DNA from: Zasmidium citrigriseum
Taxonomy: Eukaryota > Ascomycota > Dothideomycetes > Mycosphaerellales > Mycosphaerellaceae
Reading direction: 5' to 3'
Length of the DNA: 64,000 bases
NCBI GenBank assembly: GCA_002786025.1
Contig: NHNW01000024.1
Coordinates: 248,001 to 312,000, forward strand
The notes under the pieces are model-generated. The model was not told the origin of the DNA and ran no database searches. It saw nothing but the letters and a program-made list of their open reading frames with translations. This document shows, piece after piece, positions 34,638-49,400 of the stretch; the stretch's first letter is position 1, and each line of letters begins with the position of its first letter. The translations under genes were made by a program, and so were the position numbers.

Positions 34638-37400
34638 AATTACTAACTAGTTTAAATTAGATATATTAGATTAACTATTCTTAGAAGGCTTAGATATATA
34701 CCCTTAGCCGCGAAGCTACTTACTTAGTAGGACTCGTCTTCCTAAAACTTTATATTAATTTAGCTAAAGCTTCGGTATTAATACGTCTATAAACGATCTT
34801 AGCGGGTAGGAAGTAATACTAAATTAAAGAGCTATCTACGTAGTAGCCTAAAAGGTAGTTACGAGCTATATATTAATAATAGGAACGCTACCTAGCTATA
34901 GTGTCGTAGGTATATTACCGCTAGTAACTTAACGAATAGTAATGTCTCGTATAAAGCGTACTTTACCTTACGAGCGTAGCGATAGAGGACGCTAGCGATT
35001 AGGATTAGCGGTTACTATCGATACCTAGGGAGCGCGTTAAGAGGTAGAATATCTACTACGTAGTATTAGGATACTACTACAATCTTATATATATATACGC
35101 CGCTCTTCGCCGAAGCGATTCTCCTATATCTCTCGCTAATAATTATATTAATAGGCTACTCGGCGAGATAGCTCTATATAGTAGCCTTATCTATCTTAGC
35201 GGTTCTATAGGTCTTCGAAGCCGTCTCCTATATACTACGTATATCTATTACGGAACAGCTCTTAACTAAGTCTTACTAGGAAGGTTTAGAATATAAGTTA
35301 ATATTTAAAGATTCGGAATTAGCGTTAGCGTAGTAAAGTTAACCTAGGATACGCTTATACTACTAGCGAGATAGATATCGGAGTAATTTAGCGTTAGGGT
35401 TAGCGATTTTAGGCTATAGTCGTAGGGGCGGCTAAGATATTCTCTATATCTATATACTACTACGGCTATTAATTATTCTAATTGTCCGTATGTCCGAAGT
35501 ATAGGCTACTACTAGTAGTTTTATAGGTCTTCGAAGCCGTCTCCTACGTAATATTAGTCGAGTATACTTAAATCCTTTAACGCCTTATACCGTACGTTCT
35601 TCTCGATAGTAGTATCGTCTATAATACGCTAGTAGCGGGTACGACTATCCGCGAAGGCGACGGCCTCCTAGTAAACGCTTATATATAAGTTACCCTTATA
35701 TAGTGCTAAAATAAAGTCTTAGTATACTATACCTAGGTTAGCTACTATTCTAGCGACCTCCGGGTCGTCTATATTAACGGCGCTCTTAAAAGAATATTAA
35801 TAGATAGCGATATAGTAGTTATTAGGGTAGTACGAAGAGGAAGAGGAGCTACTTATATACGCTTCTACCTTAGTATAGACTTTAGCGCTAAGGTCTATTA
35901 GTAATATCGTTACTAGCGACGACGTATAAATATAGTTAACCTAAAAGGCTATATCGACTAACTCCCTAGTTACTTACTTAAACGCTACCTATCGATCTCT
36001 TAAGATAATAGATAGGTTATCTATAAGGCTATATAGTAATAACCGAAGGATACCTATTATAGGATATACTAGGGAGCCGCCGCTAGCGATCTCGAGTACT
36101 AATCTACTAAGTTATAGCCCGCCTACTATACCTACTATATACGATCGTATAGACTTTATACGCTCGCCGAAGTATCGATAATTACTAGCGGAGATCCTCT
36201 AGAATAGCCTATCCTCGACGACGGTAGCGTTAGTATTATATCCTAAGAATATTATAGCGTAGCTTTAGACTACTACTAACCTATAAGCGTTTCTAATAAA
36301 TACGCTCTATAATAATTATAGTAAGGATACCTAGGTTAGAATAGAGGGGGTTTTTGTACGTAATTAAAGCTTAGAGAACTTTAATTAGCTAATCGATTTT
36401 GTATCCGAAGGTAGAGGCTATCTAATTAGCTCGTACTAATTCGCCTACTACTACCCGCGCCCGAAATAGCCTAGTAGTAGCTCCTCTTTAACGTTAGGTT
36501 AAGAAGACTATACTTCTTCGAGGTCTCGTCTATCTCCGACTTCTCTCCTATTAATATATTACTTTCCGTAGCGGAGGTAATAACCTTCTTAGTCGCGATC
36601 GTTCGTAGGCTAGTAGTAGTAGTATCGGTATTAGCGGCGGTATTCGTAGTATTAAATAACGGTAGTATCGTAGTAGCTCGCTAAAACCCCTCGTTTAATA
36701 TAGCTAGCGAGGGGTAGAAGACTAGGATTCTCTTATTAGTAGTACTAGATCTCTATCGAGGTAGAAGGTAGATAATTAGCTAATATCTTTAAACGCTATA
36801 GAGTAGCTCGTAGCCGATAGTATATACCTTATAGCGACGCTACTTATTACGCTCTTCGATAAAGTCGCGCTACGTTAGCTATAGAGTAGTATTAGGCGTA
36901 GTACCTAGATTTAGGGGTAACGATTCTTCTTAATCGCCCGCTATAACGAATAGCGAGAAGGTAGTTACGTTACTCTCTCGCGACGGATATAGTATAAGAT
37001 ATTATAGTAGTTATTAAGGTATAAGCTAGCGAGCTTACGTTTATATTTAAACTTAAGCTTATAGAGGTAGGCGTAGTATTAGAAGTAAGAGGTTTAAAAT
37101 AAGATCGGGCTAAGTAAATATAGGATACGGTAGGTCCTTTCCGATCTAGCTATACTAGGTAGGGACAGGTATAGTCTACCGCCTTTAGTATCGTACCTAT
37201 ATTAATTAGAGGTAACTTCTATAGCTACTATTTATCCGCTATAATAAACGGCGAGAAGGTAGTAACGTTACTCTCGCGTAGCTATTACGGTATAAGATAG
37301 TATAGAGGCTATACTAACTAGACCTTCTTATTCGAGATTACTACCTACTTATTAGCTATAATAACCGATTCGTAAATATATATTAGCGTAAAGTACTACG
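34638..37400. other. RIP-degraded DNA with one AATTAGCTAAT element
   Basis: No recognised gene. An element related to those at 41646 and 48979 lies at 36349-36431. TAG-rich low-complexity DNA occurs at 36610-36680. Confidence 0.4.
36349..36431. repeat. AATTAGCTAAT element, copy 1
   Basis: It begins with TTTTTGTACGTAATTAAAGC, then TTTAATTAGCTAATCGATTT, and ends CTAATTAGCT. Its two related copies share the same order of blocks. Confidence 0.6.
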
Positions 37401-37419
37401 CGTTAATAGCTAAGATCGA

Positions 37420-37720
37420 CGATACTAAGAGCGCTAGTAGCTACGAGTATATATTCCGCGTAGCCGAAAAGAAGGCTAGCGAGATTAATAAGTAGATCGC
37501 CTAGGGAGAAGTCGACGTTAGTATACTATCTAGTAAGGGTAAGGGCGGTACTAAGAGCGCTAGTAGCTATAAGTATATATTCGTAGCGGTTAGAAAGAAG
37601 GCTAGAGAGAAGTCTAATAGTAAGGGTAAGGAGGGTACTAAGAGCGCTAGTAGCTATAAGTATATATTCCGCGCGGCTAAAAAGAAGGCTAGTAAGATTA
37701 ATAAGTAGATTACTAAGGTA
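37420..37720 (+). pseudogene. Relic of a repeat protein (three units)
   Basis: In one plus frame, TKSASSYKYIF followed by a basic KKA segment occurs three times (starting near 37425, 37550 and 37635). Spacing differs by multiples of three. The units are Lys/Ala/Ser-rich. Not recognised. Confidence 0.4.
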
Positions 37721-39269
37721 GAGTAGCTATATCTACTCGAAAGTTCGTCTATATAATCTTACTTAATAACCTTAATTATCCGTAAGATATCGAAGGAAGC
37801 CTAGTCTTTTAACTTCGAGACTATAGTAGTCGTCCTCTACTATATACTCGAGTCGAGCGTTACTCTCGGCGATAAATACTACTAGATAATATCCGCGATC
37901 GATAGTAGCTACGGCCTAGCCGCCTTCTAGTACTAGTTCCGTAAGGATAAGGCTCGTACTAAGGAGCTTAAGGAGTAAGCTACTAATAGTAAAGGAATAG
38001 GTACTCCCGCGAAGCTAAAGGCTTAGGGAGGTACTAAGAAAGGCAAATACATACGCGCGAGAGTATTATATACGAGCGAGTTTAGTATAAAGATATAGAT
38101 ATCTCTTATTATACTTCTCGGACCTAATCTAGTATATTCTATCGCGAAAGTTATCCGCCTCGAACTCGATAATAATCTTAATAGGCGTAAATTATAGGAT
38201 CTACTACTATATCTTCTCCGCTACTAGTATCTCTACTCTACTATAGCTATCGTATCCGTCTCTAGCTTCTATATACTCGAGATCCTATTATATAGCGGTA
38301 GGTAGGTTAACCTAGAGCTCCTAGATTTTTAGCTTCGGCGGGAGGGTAATAGTAAGTATAGTAGGCTTAGGGGCTACTAGGGTAATACTAGATCCCTCTC
38401 TCGCTACTAAGCTAGGTTATCTTCTAAAGATTTAGTAGCTTATACGAACGCGATCTTAGATCGAAGTATATTATACTAGTAGACTATCGACTTCGCGGAT
38501 ATATACGCCTATTACTAGGGATTATTGTGTTCCTACTTAGTAGTAATACTACTAGCCTAGACGAGTATTAGCCTATATTATTAGTAGTATAGGCGGACCT
38601 ACTTAAGCTCTTTAACGAGCGGCTAGATAGTAATCTCGGTACTACCTTTAATAGCGTAGGGAGGAAGTCGATATCGAGGTTAACGTATTACTTTAGCGCC
38701 TACGCCTCTATCCTACTAGTATCGCGAAGAAATATTATACCGAGTAGTATACGTCCTTGCTAATAGATAGTAGTCTATAGTAAATAAGGTTATACTAAAT
38801 ATACCTAAGTAAAGCGGAAGGTAGGTAGAGTAAGATTAATAATAGGAGCGAGCGGTAATAATAGTAGGCTAGTATTTAAATAGACTTCGACTATAAATCC
38901 TCTTCCTTCTCTATAGTAGTAGTAGCCTAATCTTCGCCTTTATCGTACCCTCGGTTATCGTCGTTATTACTATTCTTCGTAAATCGCTCGCTCGCGCTAG
39001 ACGTAGTACTAATATTACTATTATATCTACCGCTAAAGAAGATCCCTAGGCTAACGAGATACTCGCTATAGCCGAGGAGGCTATTAACTCGTAAGTATAC
39101 GCGTATTCGAGTATAGAGTACTAACTAATATATATAGATTACTAGTACTATCGCTATAGTAGTAGTAATAGAGTAAGTAGCTACTTAATAGTATCTTTAG
39201 TACGCTATTAAGGTAACGCAATTAGAGCTAGCTAGATACTAGGATACTAGAGCTAATAGTTATATAGAG
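37721..39269. other. RIP-degraded DNA, nothing recognised
   Basis: CA/TG-depleted; no domain or repeat of note was identified. Confidence 0.4.
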
Positions 39270-39835
39270 AGTTACCGCTACCCGCCGCTATCCTAGTAGT
39301 AGCGCTAAGTAGTCGTCTTAGGCTAATTACTCGTCTATATACCTGCCGTAGTCGTCGCTAGTAGCCCGTCGCCTCTACCTCTACTTTCGTCTATAATATC
39401 CTAGAGAGCGACGAAAAAGATAAGGTATCTATACCTTAATAAGTACTAGTACTAGTACTAGTAGTTCTAGCTTCGCCTCCTCCGCCTCTAGCTCTAGTAG
39501 CTCTAGTAGCTCTAGTAGCGAATCGTAGTAGCTAGCCGCGTAGTACTCGTACCTAGTACTATTAGCTAGTTATCTAAGGCTAGTACTATAAGGCCTTATC
39601 TTAAGCTAAGTTCGACGCCTTAAGCGATAGCGAGAAGCGCCGCTATTCTTATATTAGTAGGATTAAGGAGATACTAGGGGTGTCTATTATACGTACGAGG
39701 CCCTATCGTCGTTACTATAGCTAGCCTAGAGTCTAATATAAGGACTATACTATAGCGGCTACGCTATAGTATAAGGGTAAGAGGGGTTCTAGGAAGTATA
39801 CTTATTACCGCTAGGCGCGTAAAAAGTATAAGGGT
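39270..39835 (+). repeat. Dispersed repeat B, copy 2
   Basis: Counterpart of 19020-19575 in the same orientation. The shared features include a Ser-type low-complexity run (CTCTAGTAG repeats at 39480-39530), TACCTAGTACTATTAGC, and a terminal frame with a YRKY/GKRGSRKYTYYR-like basic stretch. Confidence 0.5.
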
Positions 39836-42800
39836 AGATAGATTAAGCTAAATTTAATCGTATCGCCGACTTCTTATCTTCTATACTCTAGTCTAGTATT
39901 CTATTACCCTAGCTTCGATATAGTCTTTAAGCTCTAATATAGTCTTTAAACTCTAATCTAACGGGCTAAAAGGGTAGGTTAAGGAGGCTTACTAGTCGTA
40001 GGTCTCGGTATATTACTATAGCGTTTATATCTCGAGTTACTTAAGTACTTTAGTATAACGTCCTTAGCTTTAGTACCTTACTACTTATATTAATTCTCTT
40101 TGCCCTTAGTCTAAAGTTAGTTATAATTTACTCGCGCCTTACCTCGTTATTCCTATAGCTAAGGTATAAAGAGTAAGGATATCGTAATAATATACTAACG
40201 AGTAGCCTAGTAGATACGAACGTCGACTACGCCCTCGCTTCGAAGGTTATACCCCGCTACGGCTATCTATATTACCTATCTACCCCGGGCTAAGAAGTAT
40301 TCTATAACGGCCTGTCCCCTAGCCTATATATAGCGCTATACTACCTAACCTAAACTATAATAGGTCCTCGATAAGTTTATACTAGGCGTCTTTATACTAC
40401 TTAAGCTACTATCTAGTCTCGAAGCCGCGAAGAGAAGCCTCGTACGTAATATTAGTATATAGGAACTTCTTCTATTTAGCCGCCTTCTTAGCTTCTACTC
40501 TAATTTAGGCTAGTGTCTTACGTATATACTTAGGACTCTATACCTTACTAGTCTAGAGAGTAGGGCTAGTACTAGTACTAGTAGTAGGCGTTCTAGCTTA
40601 GGCTACTAGAGTAGATACCTAACTACTAGGCTAATCTATCTTACGTTTCTTCTATAGTAGAAACTTAAGCTTATTAGGAGTAAGCTCGTTATAGCTATCC
40701 TAATACTAATACTTAGGAACGCTATAGGGACTCGGCGCTACCTAGTTAAAAGACTTATTATCTATAGGAGCTAGTAGTACTCTATTACTAGCCGAAGGCT
40801 TACGAGTATAATTTTACTACGAACTAGTCCGCGCTATATTAGTAGCGAGTATATCCTACTAAGGCTAGTAGAATATACTTTCCTATCGTCTAGATCCGTT
40901 CGAGGTCTTACTACCTATAGTAGACTTATTCTTATAACCTTTCTTAGGTACCTATTACTAGCCTTAGAGGGCTAAGGAGGCTTAATAGTCGTACTCGGAG
41001 GTAACTTCGATAGAGAAGGTAACGATAGGTTAACCTCTTATATTAGCGTTACTCCTTATAGCGCCTTTAGCTATAGCGTAGGCTCCTTCGGGTACTACTA
41101 AATCGCTATAGAGAAGAGGAGGTTATACTAACTAGTTCCGTCTAACTATATATAAGGCCCCCGCCTATAACTATATCTTATATATTATCCTAGCCTATAG
41201 CCTTAGGCGATAAGTAGGACTAAGGAAGACGTATATTCGATATCGATAGGTTCGGCGAGAAATAAGATAAAGTCGGCGGCTTCGTATAGGCTAGCGGTAG
41301 ATTCGATAGTACTAGACGCGAGCGGAGGGTAGTAGTAGACGCGAGGGCGATAATATAAGGGCGTTAGCGATAGACTCGATAGTATATTAATAGATAAAGG
41401 AAGTTAAAGCTAGGAGCGAGTAGGATCGTAAGCGAAGCTACCCGCTAAATTTACTAGCGATTTAAGCTTAGCTCCTATCGTTTCCTATCTCGATATTACG
41501 AATCTACCGCTAATACTATCGTCCTATTAGAAATAAGGACTATACTATACGAATATTATTATATACGCCTAATAAATTAGTCTACCTAGTAAAGGACGCC
41601 TTCTAGATTCTAGATTGCTTCCTATCTATCTATACTCTTAATATAGGACTTTAATTAGTTAAGCGATTTTGTGTCTAAAGAGAATAAATCGCTAATTAGC
41701 TAATCGATTTTACGTCCGAAGACGGATACTCTCTAATTAGCTCCTCTAGTAAGGCTAAAGTTCTCGCTTTATAGGCGTCGAGGTACTAAAATATTATATT
41801 AAAGGGCGACTACCTTAGAGCTAGAGGGCTTTCTTTATATATTGAAAATCTATATTACTTTAGGCTAGAAATTAGACTTAGTACGTATATACGTCGAAAA
41901 TATACGGACGACGAATATATATAATAAAGTCTATAAAAGGGCGTATAATAAAGTCTAAAGGCGTATAATAAAGTCTACCCTAGCCTTAAAATTAGACACC
42001 CGCTTATTTCTATAGTATCGACTCTATCTCCTATAGCTAATTCGTATAGTATATTATTCCTAACGACGTTGTCTATTCCGTAGCTATTACTCTACGCTAC
42101 CTACGTAACTAGTAACGAAACTCGATCGCTAGCTACCCTTAAAAGTTAGGGAACTATATAATTATCTTATTCGGTAGACCGTCTAGATAAGTAGCCTTTA
42201 AAGCGTCTTACTTATTACGATAGAGCTTAGTAGCTCTCTCTAGCTTAGCCTCTCTCGTCTTCTTAAACGTATTATACGAGATATTACTCTAGGGATAAGG
42301 ATTATTAAAGGACTCTAGGGCCTAATTCTCTACTCTATAACTTTATCGTTAGCTAGCTAGCTTACGTTAGCGTTACTCCTTTAGGTCTACTACTAGAGGC
42401 CGACGGCGGTCTAATTAAAGCTACCTAGATCGCTAATATAAAGTAGGCTATTAGGTAGTCTCGTAAGTACTTAGATCTAGAACTCTATTAAGGAACGACT
42501 TAAGATATAAGCGTAGAGGCACTATAGCGATACCTCCGAGTACTATTAAGCCTCCTTACGTATCTAGGTCCTAATCTACGGGTAATAGAGCCTATTTTAA
42601 GAGGCGCGGGTTCTAGTACCTCCTCTCCTACTACCTTATCTTCGGCTACCTCTTCTTCTCTCGTTACGCCCGAAATCGATATCTTAGCCTAGCCTAGCTA
42701 TCGTTAAACCTTCGATAGATAATAGCTAGAAAGCGTAAGTAGCGTAGAGCGAATAGTTATAGCGGCGAGTTATCGTAAATAATCTACTCGATCGTCGCTT

Positions 42801-45149
42801 CGTATACTCCTCTATCCTCGATATATAAGTAGTAAGTAGTTACCTAAGCTAGCGATTCTATATTTACGTTATCGAGAAGCTCTTATATACCGAGTAATAC
42901 TTCTAGAATCGTAATAGTAGGATACTAGTCTTCTTCTTCGTTTAAAATACTAAGATATACTATTCTAGACGGGAAAACGTTCGGATAGAATAGTAGAGGT
43001 ACAAACTTACCTTAGGAAGTTAGTATAAAGCTCGAAAATAGTGTTTAGAATCGTATATTTTAGTAGCTTCGTTAGGTACTCTATAGAATATTAGGATCTC
43101 GTCTTACTTACGGGACTAGAGTAATAGCTTAATATACTATTAGAGAAAAATAGCTCGAGCTTAAATAGGCCGCCCTCCTAGACGGTTCCCTCCTTACCGG
43201 GTACGGCGTATTTCTATCGCCTAAGGTTAAGCGCGCCTTATAATATAAATATAGGATAGGCGACAAAGCTAAAGGGGTAGTCTTATCGCTATTACTTTCG
43301 CTCTTAAAGAAGGCGTAATATTACGGCGGATATCTCTAGCTACGAGAATAAAGCAAAATATATAGTTAGTCTAGGCTAGAGCTCGTAGAGGTATAGTAGA
43401 CAGTCTACTTATAGTAGTAAAAATCTACGCTTTACGAGATAAAGTTATTAGAAGTACCTAACGGAACGATATAATTAGTCTATAAGGAAAGCTAGTCCTT
43501 ATTAGCCTAATTAAGCTATAATAGCGAGACGTACGTATTGTCGAGAGTAAAGCTTAAAGATTTAAGGTTATATAATAGGTACTACTTACTATATACGCGG
43601 GACAATAGATCTTATATACTATTATAGAGTAGATAAGTAGAGGTATTTAAAAGACGTCGACTTCGCTCCTTAGTCCTCTTCTTCTTTACCTTATAATATC
43701 TTAAGTCTTAGTACTAGTCGCTAAAGCTCTTTCGACTCTCGTTACTATAAATATTATAGCTTAATCGCTACTCTAACTTTAAAATAGCCGTAAGTCCTTC
43801 CTATGTCTTAGCTTTCCTCCTTAGCTTTCTCGCTAGCGTACTCGTTACCTATACTATCTACGCTAGTACTATAACGACCTCTAGTTAAGTATATATATAC
43901 GCTAAAGGTATATTATACCCCGCTAACTCTTCGTAGTTTATCTAGCTTACGAAGCGTAAGCTATCCGCCCGTATTGCTACTCTAAACGACGAGTTCTCTA
44001 CTATAGTATCCGTATCTAACCGCTAGTTTAGTAGTATAAGGTATATACTTTAAGTCTAAGTACGATATATATAAGCTAATATACCTATAGATTTTAAGCT
44101 AACTCCTCTAAGTCCTCCGCTCTACTACTATCGCTCTCGCTAAATCTAGTCGAGCGTTATCGCTATCGTATAGCCTATTCTCTTTAGCTACTATAGTAAT
44201 CGAACTAGTAGTAGTCCGTCGATATAGCGACCTTTAGGCTAGCTAGTTAGACGTTATAGGAGAGGTATTCGGAGATAGCGCGGATTATAGAGAGTAGCCG
44301 TAGCGTTACTCTACCTAGTAGACGATATAGGCGCTATCGTAAGTAGGGGCTAATCGATTATATCTATCTTCGGGGCGTCGGCGGTAGTAAGTATAGTTAT
44401 TACTACTTCTCGGGGGAGGACTATAGTCCCTATAGCTCTTTCGAATAGATACGCCTTCGATAGTATCTATAGTCTAATATTATCCTCCTCTTTATAAACC
44501 TCTTATTATTCGTAATCGAAAGAGTCGTACTCTATCTAATAATATAGTCGTTAAATTCCTACTATATTTTATAGTAGTAGACCTTTAGAGTAATATCTTA
44601 AGTACGCTAATCGATCTACGTTCCTTTTCGCGATACGGTATTTTAATCGGCTAGTTAGATTCGGCTATCGATAGAGGGTAATAGAATTGTTTTCTACGTA
44701 GTCCCCTACTATAGAAGTTTAGCTAGCGTCTAGTATTTATATCTAGCTCTACGACCTACCGTAGTACTAGTTACCCGCGCCGATATAGATAATATTAACT
44801 AGATATTAGATATAGGTATCCTTATAGGTACGACCTAATAGCGTTAGTTTAGCCTCGTCTAGTAGGCGCTAACGAGTTATTATACTAGACCTCGACTATA
44901 ATCTATCTATAACCGTAGAGTAGAATTATCTAAGTATATCGATATATTCCGAAGACTTAGACTACTAGTAAGATATACGAGCTACGATAAGGGGTAAAGT
45001 AGTATTAGACTAAAGACGAAAGGAGGTATAGCTCGGCGCCTAAGCTAGCGCTTAGATAATTATCGGATTAGGATAGATACCTATATCGACTATAACGTTC
45101 TAAGGTTAGAAACTTTAAGCTCTAGTACTAAGACGCTTTAAAATAGCTC
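39836..45149. other. RIP-degraded DNA with one AATTAGCTAAT element
   Basis: A 5.3 kb stretch without a recognised relic. The only structured item I can support is the short repeat at 41646-41742. Confidence 0.4.
41646..41742. repeat. AATTAGCTAAT element, copy 2
   Basis: ACTTTAATTAGTTAAGCGAT at the left and CTCTCTAATTAGCT at the right, with an internal second copy of the AATTAGCTAATCGATTTTAC block. Confidence 0.55.
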
Positions 45150-45228
45150 TTTAGAGAGCCTCTAGTTACTAAGATCCTTTAGAATACTTGAAACGACTAT
45201 CTAAAAGGCCGTTAGGGCTCTAATATTA

Positions 45229-45500
45229 GGAATAGCTACTTTCTAGTAGTAGGGAGGGCTCTAATACTTAGAAATCGGCTACTATCTAGCCGTTAGGAAG
45301 GCCTTAACGCTAGGAATTAGCTACTATCTAGCCGCCGGGACGACTCCGAAGGCTTTAAATCGCTACTATCTAGCCGCTAGGTAGGCTATAATACTTAAGA
45401 TCTACTACTACCTAGCCGCTAGGAGGGCGAGATACTCGAAATCGTCTATTATCTAGCGACGGGGACGGTAAGATACTCGATATCCTCGCCTATCTAGTAG
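45229..45500 (+). repeat. 42 bp tandem repeat, about six units
   Basis: Units beginning TACTATCTAGCCG recur with an exact 42 bp period, which is 14 codons. Sequence differs between units while length does not, as expected for a former protein repeat. One frame reads LLSSR then a variable part in each unit. Former function unknown. Confidence 0.65.
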
Positions 45501-45889
45501 CTAAGAGGTAGACTATAGTAGTATAGAACTAGAGCGCTACCTATTCTACTTATACGTCTTCTAATCGTAGTAATAGCGCCTACTAGCTCGTAGTAAGGGT
45601 AGCGGAAAGCTATATAGTACTATACTAGGCCTAGAATAACTATAATACGCTAGTAAGTTAATAATACTACTAGCTAAATCCCTATAACTAGAATTAGTCT
45701 TATAGTAGTTATTTTAGTAGTATAGCCTACTTAGGCGTACGTCTTAGAGTCTCTAGCTAGTACTAACGTACTCGGAAATCGGTCTTATAGCTATTGTTAA
45801 GTATTAACGAGCTCGTAAATCGGTCTTAGTTATTATATAATATACTATTCGTACCCTAGCTAGTATATATAGCTATAGGCTCTCCTCGC

Positions 45890-46425
45890 CCTCCGCTAAA
45901 GTTCTTAAATACTACTACGATAAGCACTAAGCGACGTAGACGATAGTATAGTATCCGAACGAGCCGTACTTAGCCTAGGTAGTCTATTAAGAGGTATTTA
46001 AATAGTAGTAGATATACGAAACCTAAGTTATTAGTATCTTCTCGCTACTTTCGCTTCTTTAGATAGTATAATACTCGACGATAGACCGTAGGCCTAGGCT
46101 ATAGTCGATAATATATCGTCTAAGCTATATTTCGACGACTACGATAACGCCCCGTACGATCCTACTAATCTAAAGAACGAGCCGTATCCGGATAATATAG
46201 TCTATCGAGAGACTTTTAAGCGGCTATAGGCGCACGAAACTTAAGTTATTAGTATCCTTTATAATCCCCTATCGACTACGAAAGACTAGAACGTAACGGC
46301 CGAGGCACTAGAAGAAGAATTTTATAAGAGAGTTAAATAAGGCTAGCCCGAACAGACTATATTTACTATCTATAGGGATATAGGGCTTAGTAAGTACGCT
46401 ATATTAAATTTTGAAGGAGTCTAAC
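45890..46425 (+). pseudogene. Relic ORF with an internal duplication
   Basis: A plus frame reading FDDYDNAPYDPTNLKNEPYP and then YRETFKRL, ending at a TAA near 46424, is broken only by TAG/TAA. A similar unit (EVF then stops, YET, VISIF) lies about 235 bp upstream near 45995. Family not recognised. Confidence 0.4.
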
Positions 46426-49400
46426 TAATACTCGCGGGTAAAAGTAGTCTTATTAGCTCCCTTCTAAGTACTAGCCTAATAAAAGTAGCCTTATTAACTC
46501 CCTCCTAAGTACTAGTACTATTACGAGAAGCGTACGGCTACTAGAGTCTACTTTAATAAGGGTATTACTAACGAAGTTAGAGAGTTTCTAGTAGTAGCTA
46601 CACGTAGGTAGTTTAGCGATTTATATCGTCCTTTCTAGACTAGAGTATACTATTCGCTATAAAGGTGTACCTATTTTCGCTAGAGGAGACCCGTAATATT
46701 ATTACTCTACTTCTAGCTAAATACTTCTATACTACTAATAAGACTAAGTACTTCTACGCCGCCGATAAGACCGAAGAGATAAAATCGGATAACTTTACGG
46801 AGACGTAGTTAGTACTAGATATCTACTAGAAGAGATAAGATTAGATAACTTTATAGAGAAGTAGTTACTACTAGGGACCTCTACTAGAAGAGAGGCTAGG
46901 TAAGGAGAGAGGACCTTTACCTACTCCTCTACTTCTTCGTACTTAATCTTACTAATATTACGGTATAGAAGAGTCGATAGCCGAGATAGAGTCGATTATA
47001 TATAGGAACTCGTAGTAGGATCTATAGATCTTAGGGCGCGAACCCTTTAATAGCTATATCGATATAGTATCGGAATATCGATATATATATACCTAGATTC
47101 CCTTCGATAGAGATAATATATAGTATAGGGAACGTACTAGAACGTTGTTTGTTAATATTTAATAGCCGTTAGGAGATAAGGTCGAAAATTCTAACGTAAT
47201 AGAATATACCGAAGTCTAACTAGACTCTAATATAGTATAGCGGGTACCCGATTAGAGATAGTCGTATAGAATTTCTAAAAATATAATATTAGACTAGACT
47301 ACTACCTTTTAAATATATATATCTATCGCTTTTATTCTTAATATCTCTTATCGTATCTACGTATCTACGCCTTACTACCTAGGTAGATAGGCTATACCTA
47401 TCGATCGTTAATTATAAAATAAAGAAAACAATACAAATTACTCGCTATCGCTTCTACTAGCGCTATAGCTAGTATATCTATCTTACTACGTTCTATCGTA
47501 GTTATTACTAGTCTACTAACTAAACTTATCCTACTACTCCCTTATTATCGTAGTCCTCCGCTTACCTATATTCTAGGGGCTACGTATTTAGGGACTATAG
47601 ACCTCTAACGTAGTAATAAACTAATTACGAGGCCCCTACTAATATATACCCCTACTAGGTAGCTAGGTCTTATAGAAGTTATCTACGATCGGTAGGCTTA
47701 TTAGACGACCGATTAGGTATCGATTATTTAGAAGGAAATATCGATACTCGATAATAGTATCCCTAGTAGCGTTCTTATAGTAGACCTAGTAGTAGATATC
47801 GATAGTCTATATATAGCTATTAGTATTAGGGATACAATCTTTAGTATATTCTAGCTAATAATAGTTAGTAATTTCCCCGTATAAGATAGTAGCTCTATTA
47901 TTATACCTAATACTATAGGAACTAAAGTATCGTGTTATTAACAATATAGATAACCTTTATCGACACTAGGAAGCGGAGATTACGACTCTTTAAATAACTC
48001 CGGTTTAGCGGGGGAAAGTTAGATTAAGGTTTACTAGAATAAGGTATACTTAGACTACTAGAGCGAGGCGTACCTAGACCGCTAGAGCTAGGAGTACTTA
48101 GACCGCCCGCCGACTACCGCTTGTCGTCGTTTAATATTATTAATTGATTAATTTAATTAAGTAATATAATTAAGTAGATTACTAGCTTATTATTATAGTT
48201 ATTAAGGTTAGTATCGAGGGGAAGAAGGGAAAGTAGAAGGAAGCCTATATATATACCTAGCTCCTACCTCTATATACGCCTAGATTAATACTCTATTACG
48301 CGTAATTCGGGTATAACTAGCGGCGAGCTCGCGCGTAATACTATTACTAGTAGTAGGTACGCTAGAGATAGCGATAATATAAGAGCTATATCGTATATAA
48401 AGCCTAGACTACCGCCCTAACCTAGCTACTTCTTCTATACTAGAGAAGACTCTTTCTAGGCTCTTTACTAGGATAATCGGAGGTAGAGTCGGTAGTAGGC
48501 TTAAATCGTTCGTAATAGTAGACTATCGAGAAACGCTATAGGCTAGACCTCCTCGCTTTTAGAGTTATACTAGATCCCTAGGGTTAGGAGAGCTATTAGT
48601 TAGCTAGTATCTAAACGGAGACTATAGCGATAGTTCTTAATACTTATCGCCTATAGCGTATTATATCGTCTAATTCTACTACTATAAAATCTACGCTACT
48701 AGGTATTAGTTATAAGTCGTAAGCTCTTCTTCTAAGCTAGCTATAATACTCTACTATAGGTAGTAGTTAAGAATCCGATTACTTAAGCTAGATCTTCGAG
48801 TCCCTTTATAATTAACGCGGATACGAAGGACGAGAGGCTACTATTATAGTAATTCTAGTACGATACTACTAGGCTAGGAAAGGTTAGGAGTAGTTACGCT
48901 AGTAGGGGAAGCTATAGTTATAAATAGTATCGTTAGTGTCTATCTTATATAGTAATTTAAGAGGCTATAGAAAGCGGATAGGGTTTTTATACGTAATTAA
49001 AGTTTAGAGAGCTTTTAATTAGCTAATTAATTTTACGTCTAAAGGCAGACCGATTTTATATCTAAAGGTAGAGGCTCTCTAATTAGCTAATATAATAGAT
49101 CCTTTACTCTAGTAACTCTAACTATAATATCGATTATAACCCTAGCGAGTTCTTAACTATATCTCGAAATAATCTACTAACCCGCTATATTAATAGTAGC
49201 GTTATAGGCTCGTCGATCCTAAGTAGAACTATCTTAAGGAGTTCCGGGATAGTAAGGACTCGTTAAGTAGCGGTATTTGTAGTTATAGTTAGTAGGGCGA
49301 GAGAAGCGTCTATCTTCTTAGAGGCCGAGTATAGTTCGTTCTATTATAATTAGTAGGGTTCTAAAATCGTAGTTATAGTAATACGTACGCTTAAGGTTAT

